A DNA stretch of 64,000 bases from Oscillospiraceae bacterium (lineage in GTDB: Bacteria; Bacillota; Clostridia; Oscillospirales; Ruminococcaceae): contig CAADVD010000030.1 in assembly GCA_900752435.1 (NCBI GenBank), positions 1 through 64,000 of the forward strand. Direction: 5' to 3'. Positions 9,054 to 16,611 of this stretch are shown here, piece after piece (the stretch's first letter is position 1; each line of letters starts with the position of its first letter). Below the pieces are notes generated by a model. That model saw nothing but the letters and a program-made list of their open reading frames with translations. It was not told where the DNA came from and searched no databases. Position numbers and translations under genes: made by a program.

Positions 9054-9071
9054 ATTGCAAATTGCAAATTT
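9035..9071. repeat. Dispersed AT-rich repeat R1, copy 2
   Basis: Three AAATTGCAAATT-like units in tandem overlap the 3' end of the exonuclease III gene, including its stop codon. It is the reverse complement of copy 1 at 4907-4943 apart from a few bases. The rest of 9072-9184 contains AT-rich sequence that may hold a promoter, but I see no clear one. Confidence 0.6.
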
Positions 9072-9184
9072 TTCACCGATGGAAGTAAGAGAAATGGTTT
9101 TGCTTTCTTGCTCGGAAAGAGGTTGCAGGAAACAAATTGTTATATTTGTTACTTAATATACAAATAGTATTATGGGGTGATTGT

Positions 9185-9559
9185 ATGCTTCCGAAGCGTC
9201 AAATTTTCATTGATTACTGCAAAACGTTTCCCGGCGTTTATGAGGACTATCCCTTTCACGACGCCAACTGGACGGTGATGCGCACGGGTAGGAAAAAGAT
9301 GTTCTGCGCCATTTATGAGCGCAACGGCTTTTTGCAGCTCAATCTCAAATGTGAGCCGATGAATGCGGATTTTCTGCGGAGCGTGTATTCGGCGGTGAAT
9401 CCGGCTTACCACATGAACAAGGTGCACTGGAATACCGTCACCATCGATGGCACGGTGCCGGAAGCGGAAATTCTGCGCATGATCGCGGACAGCTTTACCT
9501 TGGTGCATCCCATGCACAAAGCAAAGACCAAAAAGAAAACCAAGGCGATAGGAAAATAG
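9185..9559 (+). CDS. MmcQ/YjbR-family protein
   Basis: This small single-domain protein has a CyaY-like fold, and its family is often annotated as DNA-binding, with function unproven. It has 124 residues from ATG 9185, chosen because GGGGTGATT precedes it. The family core is clear: FPGVYEDYPFHDANWTVMR, FCAIYERNGFLQLNLKC, and HMNKVHWNTVTIDGTVPEAEI with the conserved HWNTV. The C-terminus is a Lys-rich tail (KAKTKKKTK). It appears monocistronic, lying between repeat R1 and the helicase leader. Confidence 0.82.
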   Translation: MLPKRQIFIDYCKTFPGVYEDYPFHDANWTVMRTGRKKMFCAIYERNGFLQLNLKCEPMNADFLRSVYSAVNPAYHMNKVHWNTVTIDGTVPEAEILRMIADSFTLVHPMHKAKTKKKTKAIGK

Positions 9560-9634
9560 AGCCAGAATTGACAGCGTAAATCGGCATTTCTTTGGTGATT
9601 CCAGAAAACTTGCGCACGGGTTGCTTTGAAAAGA

Positions 9635-9768
9635 GTGACGGCTTGAGCGGTTTATGGTATGATGGACACAGTAAGTAGTGAAAAAGTTGGAACAGGTTCT
9701 GAATTTGATTTTTCCTATGGATTGATTGGATCGAAGGGAAAAGGACTGCTGGGCGCAGTCCTTTTTTT
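9635..9768 (+). promoter_or_regulatory. Promoter and hairpin leader upstream of the DEAD-box helicase
   Basis: A weak -35 (GTGACG, 9635-9640) and TATGAT (9658-9663) are 17 bases apart. About 75 bases downstream a stem of AAAGGACTGC (9740-9749) and GCAGTCCTTT (9755-9764) ends in a T7 run. The terminator lies 65 bases before the helicase start and about 180 bases after the previous gene. It fits a leader attenuator, but could simply end a short RNA or the upstream transcript. Nothing else is evident in 9560-9834. Confidence 0.5.
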
Positions 9769-9834
9769 CTATGGGACGGACGAGTAGGAATTCAGCCTGT
9801 GCGAATTGGAGAAAAAGAAAGAGAGCAGCCCTAG

Positions 9835-11562
9835 ATGAGTGAATTTTTATTTGAACAACTATCCCTGTCACCGGAAATGATGCGCGCCATCGAGCAGGTT
9901 CATTATGCGACCGCCACCGAAATTCAGGCTAAAACCATTCCGCTGCTGTTGGAAGGCAAGGACGTCATTGGCCGTTCCAACACCGGTACGGGCAAAACAG
10001 CTGCGTTTGGCATTCCGGCCATTGAAACCACCGACCCGTCCGTCAAGAAGCCGCAGGTGCTCATTTTAAGCCCGACTCGGGAATTGGCGATGCAGATTTG
10101 CGAGGAAATGCGCAAATTTGCCCAGTACAAGCAGGGCATCAAAATTGCCGTTGTGTACGGCGGTGCGCCGATTGAGCGGCAGTTCCGCGACTTGAAAGGA
10201 GCGAACATCGTCATTGGTACGCCTGGACGCGTGATGGATCACATGCGCCGTCATACCCTCAAATTGCAGGACATCAAAACCGTCATTCTCGACGAAGCGG
10301 ATGAGATGCTCAATATGGGATTTGTGGACGACATTAAGCTGATTTTGGGCGAAGTGCCGCAGGAACGCCAGACGGTCCTGTTCTCTGCGACCATGCCGCC
10401 GGCGATTATGAACCTGACTGCGGAGTTCCAAAACAACCCCGAAACGGTGGTTGTCAACAAAGGACAGCGCACACTCGACACCATCGAGCAGGTTTATTAT
10501 CAAGTACCCATGGGACGCAAAATGGATGTGCTCAACATTTTACTGCAAATGTACGAGCCAAAGCGTTCCATTGTGTTCTGCAACACCAAAAAGATGGTGG
10601 ATGAGCTTGTCGTTTATCTCAACGAGCACGGCTTCAAGGCCATCGGCCTGCACGGTGATATGAAGCAAACCGTCCGCACGCAGGTCATGGAAAATTACAA
10701 GAGCGGCCGCATTCATATTCTGGTAGCGACGGATGTGGCGGCGCGCGGCATCGACGTGGAAAATGTGGAAGCCGTATTCAACTACGACATTCCGCAGGAC
10801 AACGAATACTACATTCACCGCATTGGGCGTACTGGCCGTGCCGGAAAAACCGGGATGGCGTTCACGCTCATCACCAACCGCAAGCAGATTTACTGGATGC
10901 GCGACATCGCTCGGTTCACCAAATCCGAGGTACAGGAGCGCCCGATTCCCAGCTTCGACGACCTTGTGGAAAAGCGCGAGGAAAAACTGCGCGCTAAGCT
11001 CCAAAAAGCGCTCGAAGAGGATCATCAACAGCGTTGGGGCGAATTGATAGATTCCTTTGCCGCCGAGGGGTATGATTACCGCAAGACAGCCTGCGCACTG
11101 ATGGAATTGGTCGCGGGCAAGGATAAGCGCACGCTGCCCGTGGTCAAAGCGGTGGTTGGCCGCGAGAAAGGCATTCCACAAACCGCCGGCCACGGCAACC
11201 GCGTGAAGCTGACCGTGGACATTGGCCGCAACGAGCGCATTGCGCCGAACTTCATTGTAGGGGCAATCGTCGAGGAAACCGGTCTTCCGGCCAGCGCCAT
11301 CGGCAAAATTGACATTTACAACGAACACACCATCATTGATATGAGCGGTGACGATGCGCAGGTGGTACTGGACAGCATGACGCACAGCCGCATCAAAAAT
11401 AAGCGCGTCCACTTTGCGCTGGATGGCAAAAAGGATGGGCGAAGCGAACGGTTTGCGAAAGCATCCCATGAACGCGGTGGCCGCGGTAAGCGTTTTGGCC
11501 GTGACGACAAGCGCTCAAAAGGGCATTCGCATGGCAAAAAGCACAATTCCGGCTGGAAATAA
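9835..11562 (+). CDS. DEAD-box ATP-dependent RNA helicase with DbpA-type RNA-binding domain
   Basis: This RNA helicase of the CshA/DbpA group probably acts in ribosome assembly or mRNA turnover. It has 575 residues. Motifs in order are: Q motif (YATATEIQ), motif I SNTGTGKT, Ia PTRELA, Ib TPGR, motif II DEAD in VILDEADEML, motif III SAT, then the second RecA domain with VATDVAARGIDV and HRIGRTGRAG. After a coiled linker, about residues 425-510 match the DbpA-type RRM fold (VKLTVDIGRNERI, IGAI-like VGAIVEETGL, IDIYNEHTIIDMS). The tail is basic and Gly-rich. The DbpA-like domain suggests 23S rRNA binding, which is inferred. The ribosome site is weak (AAAGAGAGCAG). Confidence 0.92.
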   Translation: MSEFLFEQLSLSPEMMRAIEQVHYATATEIQAKTIPLLLEGKDVIGRSNTGTGKTAAFGIPAIETTDPSVKKPQVLILSPTRELAMQICEEMRKFAQYKQGIKIAVVYGGAPIERQFRDLKGANIVIGTPGRVMDHMRRHTLKLQDIKTVILDEADEMLNMGFVDDIKLILGEVPQERQTVLFSATMPPAIMNLTAEFQNNPETVVVNKGQRTLDTIEQVYYQVPMGRKMDVLNILLQMYEPKRSIVFCNTKKMVDELVVYLNEHGFKAIGLHGDMKQTVRTQVMENYKSGRIHILVATDVAARGIDVENVEAVFNYDIPQDNEYYIHRIGRTGRAGKTGMAFTLITNRKQIYWMRDIARFTKSEVQERPIPSFDDLVEKREEKLRAKLQKALEEDHQQRWGELIDSFAAEGYDYRKTACALMELVAGKDKRTLPVVKAVVGREKGIPQTAGHGNRVKLTVDIGRNERIAPNFIVGAIVEETGLPASAIGKIDIYNEHTIIDMSGDDAQVVLDSMTHSRIKNKRVHFALDGKKDGRSERFAKASHERGGRGKRFGRDDKRSKGHSHGKKHNSGWK

Positions 11563-11615
11563 GCTTTCTTGCCGCCGGTCAATCGGAACGAACGTTGCCT
11601 TTCTTGAAGAAATAG

Positions 11616-11644
11616 TTGGAATTTTGATCTATTTATGCTATACT
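11616..11644 (+). promoter_or_regulatory. Promoter of the orphan cas6-like gene
   Basis: TTGGAA at 11616-11621, a 17-base spacer ending in TGC, and TATACT at 11639-11644. This gives the Cas6 gene its own good promoter, so it is not merely a read-through passenger of the helicase. Confidence 0.72.
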
Positions 11645-11681
11645 GGTGTAAATCAATAGAAAAAAGAAAGGTCGATTGTTC

Positions 11682-12584
11682 ATGCTCGAGAACATGCAGT
11701 TTTTGACCCTGCGGGCAGTATTTACGGCGCAGCAGGACGGAGTGCTTCCGCCTTATCTCGGTTCGACTTTGCGCGGAATTTTGGGGCACTGCATCCACGA
11801 TTTTGCCTGCACCAATCCGGGCAAGCAATGCTATGCTTGTGAGAAAAAGAGGGACTGTATTTATACGGCGTGCTTTGCATCCGCTGGTACACCGGCTGGC
11901 GCGGTCAATCCGTTTGTGCTGTATGCGCGCAAGGAGGGAAAGACCCGCTGGAAAAAGGGAGAACCGCTGGCCTTTGATTTGACGCTGATTGGCCGTACGG
12001 TTGAACGGGCCGGTTTGTTCCTCGAGGCGCTGCATGCGATGAGCCGGCGCGGCTGGGGCGTCTACCGTTTGACATTTGCGCTGGAGCAGATTGCAGACCC
12101 GATTTCCAACCGCCTGATTTACGCAGGCGGAAAGACTTGGATGCAGAATTTGTGCATCCGTACGCTGGACAGTAAGCCGCATCCGGCTTCGGCCGCGCTG
12201 ATTCGGTTTGATACGCCGGTGAGCATCGTGTCCAGCGGTGTGCTGTGCAAAGATCCGGATTTTCAAACGCTGGTGCGCTTTCTCAGCCGGCGGATTTCAC
12301 TGCTGGCACTCGCTTACACCGACCATACGGTGGAGTGGACAGATTCCTTTTATGAAGCCGCCAAGCACATCAAGACGGTGCAGTCCAGTTGGCGCGAGCG
12401 CGATATTCACCGCTACTCGATGAACCAAAAGGAGGGACATTTGTCTTTGCCCGGCATCGAGGGATGGGTTTTGTATGAGGGGAATCTCGAACCCTTTACA
12501 CCGCTGTTGTACGCGGGGCAAATTTTGCACATGGGCAAAAATGCGACGCATGGCTACGGGCATTTTGAAGTGCTGTACGGTTAG
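11682..12584 (+). CDS. cas6: Orphan Cas6-family RAMP endoribonuclease
   Basis: The protein (300 residues) resembles the Cas6 family that cuts CRISPR precursor RNA at repeat hairpins. Visible features are the first RAMP strand and loop (LPPYLGSTLRGILGH, residues 22-36), then a cysteine cluster (C37, C43, C50, C53, C59, C64), which could bind metal. LIGRTVERAGLFLEAL and LVRFLSRRISLLALAY form the usual middle, and the C-terminal Gly-rich loop is MGKNATHGYGHF. His36 and His39 are candidate catalytic residues. ATG 11682 is preferred to TTG 11676 on ribosome-site spacing. It has its own promoter. No other cas gene and no CRISPR array is visible in the 64 kb, so it is an orphan here. A 20-base palindromic repeat lies 47 bases after the stop. 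Family assignment is strong; the RNA target is unknown. Confidence 0.82.
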   Translation: MLENMQFLTLRAVFTAQQDGVLPPYLGSTLRGILGHCIHDFACTNPGKQCYACEKKRDCIYTACFASAGTPAGAVNPFVLYARKEGKTRWKKGEPLAFDLTLIGRTVERAGLFLEALHAMSRRGWGVYRLTFALEQIADPISNRLIYAGGKTWMQNLCIRTLDSKPHPASAALIRFDTPVSIVSSGVLCKDPDFQTLVRFLSRRISLLALAYTDHTVEWTDSFYEAAKHIKTVQSSWRERDIHRYSMNQKEGHLSLPGIEGWVLYEGNLEPFTPLLYAGQILHMGKNATHGYGHFEVLYG

Positions 12585-12599
12585 TGTCCGTGTAAAAAC

Positions 12600-12651
12600 C
12601 CCTTTCACTATCCCCTCAAAAACAGCCAAAAGTTGCACGCAAACGTGCAAC
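12600..12651 (+). repeat. Dispersed hairpin repeat R2, copy 1
   Basis: CCCTTTCACTATCCCC is followed by an A-rich spacer and the hairpin GTTGCACGCAAACGTGCAAC (12632-12651, 8-bp stem, CAAA loop). The same order of blocks recurs at 43044-43105. Here there is no T-run, so it is not an evident terminator. It lies directly 3' of the Cas6-like gene. Confidence 0.68.
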
Positions 12652-12704
12652 CTTCATGAAAAATTCACGAAAGAGTTACAAAATCAGAAGGCGGTGAATA
12701 TCCG

Positions 12705-13181
12705 ATGAAATGGTTTCGAAATCGCAGAAAACCAATGGAAAAGCAGGAACAAGCCAAACCATTGCCGCAGAATCCAAGTGTTTTTGCGCATAAAGAGGAG
12801 CTTTGCGCGGTTTTTGGAGCAGAACCGACGCCGGATGGGACGAGGGATGTGCGTGAGGTTTTGGACGCGCTTTGCGAACAGGAATGCTTGGCGTATATCG
12901 ATTGGAAAATGGAGTATGCGGATGTGCTCTGGAATGCGAATCAACTGCTTGGAAAGCTGAAACAAGCGGAATTGGACTTGCCGGACAAGGAGGATTTGTT
13001 GGGCGAGCGCGCGGTGGAGGACGTATTGTCGCAGGTAAAATTGGATGAATACTGCGGCATTTCCATCGACGACGGTTCGGATGGCTTGTTGATGGGGTTT
13101 GTATTGCGGAAGCAGACGGATAGACTGAGAGCAATTTTGGAGGAACAGGCTTCCGATGTGATTCTCAAAATTTTTCCTTGA
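12705..13181 (+). CDS. Hypothetical acidic protein
   Basis: I do not recognise this 158-residue protein with confidence. It has a basic N-terminal 20 residues (KWFRNRRKP) without a hydrophobic segment. The rest is acidic and largely helical in character: LDALCEQECLAYIDWKMEYADVLW, then a Leu/Lys-rich helix, then DEYCGISIDDGSDGLLMGFVL. No signal peptide or transmembrane segment is seen, so it should be cytoplasmic. The start at ATG 12705 follows AAGGCGGTG. Its stop codon overlaps the -35 box of the next promoter. The DWKxEYADVLWNxNxLL pattern is faintly reminiscent of DUF6630-type proteins, a guess only. Codon use matches its neighbours. Confidence 0.7.
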   Translation: MKWFRNRRKPMEKQEQAKPLPQNPSVFAHKEELCAVFGAEPTPDGTRDVREVLDALCEQECLAYIDWKMEYADVLWNANQLLGKLKQAELDLPDKEDLLGERAVEDVLSQVKLDEYCGISIDDGSDGLLMGFVLRKQTDRLRAILEEQASDVILKIFP

Positions 13182-13206
13182 CAAAGTTTTTAAAAAGAGG
13201 TATCAT
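13178..13206 (+). promoter_or_regulatory. Promoter of the ilvA T-box transcript
   Basis: A consensus TTGACA (13178-13183) overlaps the stop codon of the upstream gene. TATCAT follows at 13201-13206 after 17 bases. Confidence 0.8.
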
Positions 13207-13224
13207 AAAATCAACAATTTGAAA

Positions 13225-13490
13225 TGCGCGGACAGGGACGTGCGCGGCGAACTTCCTTGCAGAGAGCGGGCGGCTGGTGCAAGACCGCAGGAACAACCGA
13301 GGCAGATCTCCCTTGAGCAGACAGGCTGAAACCGGTGAGACGGGATTAAGCGTGTACGGTTTCTCCCCGTTAGAACGAGAGTGCATTGTTGGATGTACAA
13401 ATAAGTGGCCGTCTGCGGACGGCAATGTAGAGTGGTACCACGGAAGCGATTTGGCCTTCGTCTCTAGCTGATAGAGGCGAAGGCTTTTTT
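13225..13490 (+). promoter_or_regulatory. T-box riboswitch, isoleucine type, controlling ilvA-ridA
   Basis: This leader senses uncharged tRNA. Stem I is visible with GGCTGGTGCAAGACC and the distal part. The specifier triplet ATC (13306-13308) sits before TCCCTTGAGC, the usual position, which means isoleucine. The T-box sequence AGAGTGGTACCACGG is at 13429-13443. The terminator stem is GCCTTCGTCTCT (13454-13465) with AGAGGCGAAGGC (13473-13484) and T6. Binding of uncharged tRNA-Ile should favour the antiterminator and switch on isoleucine synthesis. This fills the 398-base gap between genes. Confidence 0.93.
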
Positions 13491-13579
13491 GAGCGTGTGG
13501 GCAAGCTCGCTTTTCTGTGCACCAGTGGCAAGAAATTAGTTGGAAGAGCAACGCTTCCACGGAAAAGAAGGGAATAGAC

Positions 13580-14773
13580 ATGTTGACATTAGACAAAGTG
13601 TATCACGCTTCCTATGTGCTGAAAAATGTGATCCGCCCGACGGATTTGATTTATGCGCCGAACATCAATCCGGACTGCAAGGTGTATCTCAAAACAGAAA
13701 ATTTGCAGGTGACCGGTTCGTTTAAGGTGCGCGGTGCGTACTACAAGATTTCACAGCTCAGCGACGAGGAAAAAGCCAAGGGTGTGATTGCCTGTTCCGC
13801 AGGCAACCATGCGCAGGGCGTAGCGCTGGCGGCCACCAAAAACGGCATTAAATCGCTGATTTGCCTGCCGGACGGCGCGCCGATTTCCAAAGTGGAAGCA
13901 ACCAAACGGTATGGCGCGGATGTGTGCTTGGTACCGGGCGTGTACGACGACGCGTATCAACGAGCACTTCAGCTTCGGGATGAAAAGGGCTATACGTTTA
14001 TTCATCCGTTTGACGATGAGGACGTCATTGCCGGACAGGGTACAATTGGCTTGGAACTGCTCGAACAGCTCCCGAAAGTGGACGCAGTGATTGTGCCGAT
14101 TGGCGGCGGCGGATTGATTTCCGGCGTGGCGTATGCGATTAAGTCGCTGAACCCGAATGTGAAGGTGTACGGCGTGCAGGCAAGCGGTGCGCCGAGCATG
14201 CTCAATTCTGTACACGACCATCAGATTGAGCGGCTGGACAGCGTATCCACCATTGCCGACGGCATCGCGGTGAAAGAACCGGGCGAGCATACGTTTGAAC
14301 TGTGCAGTCAGTATGTGGATGACATTGTGACGGTGACGGACGATGAGATTTCTACGGCGATTTTGGCGCTCATCGAACAGCAGAAGCTGATTGCGGAGGG
14401 CGCTGGAGCGGTATCCGTGGCGGCGGCGATGTTCAATAAGGTGCCGATTCAGGGCAAGCGCGTGATTTGCCTGGTATCCGGCGGCAACATCGATGTGACA
14501 ATTTTGTCCCGTGTCATCAACCGCGGCTTGCTGAAAGCCGGACGTTCGGCGGATTTGAACATTGAACTGCTCGATAAGCCGGGACAGCTTCGCGAAGTCT
14601 CGAAAATCATCGCGGACTTGGGCGGCAATGTGGTTTCCATTCACCATGACCGCGCCAGCGAAAGTGCGGACATCAACGCCTGCTATCTGCGTATCGTGAT
14701 GGAAACGCGCGATCACGAACACATTGAGCAAATTCAGACCGCATTGACTGCGGCCGGTTACAAACTGGCTTAA
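13580..14773 (+). CDS. ilvA: Threonine ammonia-lyase (threonine deaminase) with ACT domain
   Basis: This PLP enzyme converts threonine to 2-oxobutanoate and ammonia, the first step towards isoleucine. It has 397 residues from ATG 13580 (AGAAGGGAAT upstream). The PLP lysine is Lys49 in TGSFKVRGA. The phosphate-binding loop is SAGNHAQGVAL, and the Gly-rich loop is PIGGGGLISG. The C-terminal ACT domain (about residues 320-397, with ELLDKPGQLREVSKIIADL) gives the 400-residue length of the ACT-containing form. The upstream T-box with an Ile specifier argues for a biosynthetic role, even though the sequence is of the short TdcB-like form. RidA follows 32 bases later. Confidence 0.93.
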   Translation: MLTLDKVYHASYVLKNVIRPTDLIYAPNINPDCKVYLKTENLQVTGSFKVRGAYYKISQLSDEEKAKGVIACSAGNHAQGVALAATKNGIKSLICLPDGAPISKVEATKRYGADVCLVPGVYDDAYQRALQLRDEKGYTFIHPFDDEDVIAGQGTIGLELLEQLPKVDAVIVPIGGGGLISGVAYAIKSLNPNVKVYGVQASGAPSMLNSVHDHQIERLDSVSTIADGIAVKEPGEHTFELCSQYVDDIVTVTDDEISTAILALIEQQKLIAEGAGAVSVAAAMFNKVPIQGKRVICLVSGGNIDVTILSRVINRGLLKAGRSADLNIELLDKPGQLREVSKIIADLGGNVVSIHHDRASESADINACYLRIVMETRDHEHIEQIQTALTAAGYKLA

Positions 14774-14805
14774 GGCAATTTATTGAAATAGAAAGGGCGA
14801 TTTTT

Positions 14806-15183
14806 ATGTTAAAAGTCATTCACACGGACAACGCACCAGCGGCTATCGGACCGTATTCTCAGGCGATTGTACACGGCGGCGTGCTGTACACCTCCGGTCA
14901 GATTGCCATCAATCCGGCAACTGGCAACGTGGAAGCGGACACCATTGAGGGTCAGGCAGAACAGGTGATGAAGAACCTGAAAGCCGTGTTGGAAGAAGCG
15001 GGAACTTCTTTCGACAAAGTGATTAAAACAACGTGTTTCCTCAAAAATATGAGTGATTTTGCGGTGTTCAACGGCATTTACGGCTCTTATTTCACCAGCA
15101 AACCGGCGCGCTCCTGCGTAGCAGCGGCGGAATTGCCGAAGAACGTATTGGTCGAAGTGGAAGTCATTGCGGCGGTTGACTAA
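14806..15183 (+). CDS. ridA: RidA-family enamine/imine deaminase
   Basis: This 125-residue protein of the YjgF/RidA family hydrolyses the reactive 2-aminoacrylate and 2-aminocrotonate intermediates made by PLP dehydratases such as IlvA. Family marks are the N-terminal AIGPYSQAIVHGGVLYTSGQI, NLKAVLEEAG, and the substrate-binding arginine in the ARSCVAAAELPKNVLVEVEVIA stretch (split here as ARSCVAAAEL and PKNVLVEVEVIA). It follows ilvA in the same transcript with AAAGGGCGA as ribosome site, so producer and clean-up enzyme share the T-box. A bidirectional terminator follows. Confidence 0.94.
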   Translation: MLKVIHTDNAPAAIGPYSQAIVHGGVLYTSGQIAINPATGNVEADTIEGQAEQVMKNLKAVLEEAGTSFDKVIKTTCFLKNMSDFAVFNGIYGSYFTSKPARSCVAAAELPKNVLVEVEVIAAVD

Positions 15184-15196
15184 GACCAAGCGAATA

Positions 15197-15238
15197 AAAA
15201 GAACAAGGAATTCGTGACCGGATTCCTTGTTCTTTTTT
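15197..15238. terminator. Bidirectional terminator between ridA and the MFS gene
   Basis: AAAAAGAACAAGGAAT pairs with ATTCCTTGTTCTTTTTT around a ten-base loop. A-run and T-run on the two sides allow it to serve both converging genes. Confidence 0.85.
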
Positions 15239-15255
15239 GCTTTAAAGAGTTGCTT

Positions 15256-16512
15256 TTAGATGATCGTTTCCGGACTTTTTTTCCGTTCTGTCAGCACGGA
15301 CAGCAGGTAAATCAAAAATCCAATCGCGGTTGGTATCGCCATGACCCATGCCGTGCTGGTAACGCCAATTTGATCGATTAAAATGCCGCTGACAAAAGTG
15401 CCGACAATGGCTCCCAGACCATTGGTCATCCCGATAAGGAAGGTAACCGCTGTTGTGCGGATGTGAATGGAAACGACTCGGCTGACAATTTCCAAGGATA
15501 CAGCTAAAAAGATGGCGTTGGAAAGTCCTTGACAGGCTTGGGAGAGAAACAGCATCGGAATAGCAAAAGCCGTGGCGAGAGCGATACCCCGAAAGAGCAT
15601 GATGATGCAGCAGACCAAGTACAAGTTGCTTAAGCGGAAGCGGCGGATGCCTTTGGAAATCCAAAACAGCATCGGCATTTCGCAGAACGCGCCGAAGGCC
15701 ATGACCACACCCATGACATCATTGCCGCTGTCCAAATGCAGGACGTTATAGGGCAGGCTGAACGAAAAGGCGCGGGAAGAAATGGTGTAGCAAACGGCGC
15801 TGACGAGAAAAATCATGTACTTGGGGTTGTGTGCAAGCTTGCTGACTGCTTTCCCAAAGCCCAAGGATTCTTCGGAAGGATCCTTGGGAAAATCAGAGGT
15901 TTTTGCGGACGGCTGTTTTTTGGCATTGCGGCAGGGAACGGAGGGGATTTGCAGCACCACGACGATGAATATGGCAAACAAAATCATATGTAGGAGAAAC
16001 AACAGTTCATACCCAAACGGAGCAATCAAAAAACCAGCGATCACGGACATGGCACAGTAGCCCAAAGAACCACCGGCACGGTTTTTGCCATAATCAATGT
16101 AGGGAAGGTCCTCGCGCAGGGTGACCGACCAGGTGTCCGCCAGATAGGTGGACGGACATGTAAACAGGGCGACAATCATGATGGAAAGCCCCGCCAGTAT
16201 CGGCGTCGATGCAGTCAATGGCAGTAAAAAAGTAGTGGCGATGGCGCCGATGCTGACCAATACCAAATATTTTTTAATGGTGATGAAGGTGTCGGTCAGA
16301 TAACCGGCAATGGGCTGAAAGATTAGTGAAATTAAACTGATGAGCGTGTTGATGACGCCGCAGGAAACGCTGGAGTAGCCCTGAGAGGTGAGATACATAG
16401 TGAGAAAACCGAAATAGATGCTGTTGGCGGCAAAATAACAGATGTTCATCAAAAAGAAGAGAATGTTTTCTTTTTGAAAATAGGATAAATTCTGTCTGGA
16501 TGGAGCTGGCAT
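15256..16512 (-). CDS. Major facilitator superfamily transporter
   Basis: This is a twelve-helix secondary transporter of the plasma membrane, 418 residues. I chose ATG 16512 because GAGAAAGGTG precedes it; the track of longer starts upstream lacks a ribosome site. The first helix region FFLMNICYFAANSIYFGFLT and the loop GYLTDTFITIKKYL after helix 2-3 resemble the LacY/NupG-like MFS_1 group. A central hydrophilic loop (about residues 195-225, PCRNAKKQPSAKTSDF) separates the two halves. The substrate cannot be told. The gene is alone between the ridA terminator and the HD-domain gene. Confidence 0.85.
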   Translation of the reverse strand: MPAPSRQNLSYFQKENILFFLMNICYFAANSIYFGFLTMYLTSQGYSSVSCGVINTLISLISLIFQPIAGYLTDTFITIKKYLVLVSIGAIATTFLLPLTASTPILAGLSIMIVALFTCPSTYLADTWSVTLREDLPYIDYGKNRAGGSLGYCAMSVIAGFLIAPFGYELLFLLHMILFAIFIVVVLQIPSVPCRNAKKQPSAKTSDFPKDPSEESLGFGKAVSKLAHNPKYMIFLVSAVCYTISSRAFSFSLPYNVLHLDSGNDVMGVVMAFGAFCEMPMLFWISKGIRRFRLSNLYLVCCIIMLFRGIALATAFAIPMLFLSQACQGLSNAIFLAVSLEIVSRVVSIHIRTTAVTFLIGMTNGLGAIVGTFVSGILIDQIGVTSTAWVMAIPTAIGFLIYLLSVLTERKKSPETII

Positions 16513-16564
16513 AAAGATGCACCTTTCTCGCAAAAAATAGAGTTTACTCGTGTTAACTACAAAG

Positions 16565-16599
16565 AAAGCACCAGCAAGCAACGTCGTCTTAGGTGCTTT
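16565..16599 (-). terminator. Possible terminator of the HD-domain gene
   Basis: On the minus strand AAAGCACC and GGTGCTTT pair across a 19-base loop and run into CTTTG. The T-run is short, so the call is tentative. Confidence 0.4.
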
Positions 16600-16611
16600 G
16601 AAAAGCGGAGA

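Noticed and set aside
11563..13180. CRISPR array near the Cas6-like gene
   Set aside because: No direct repeats with regular spacers occur here or elsewhere in the window; only the single R2 hairpin follows the gene.
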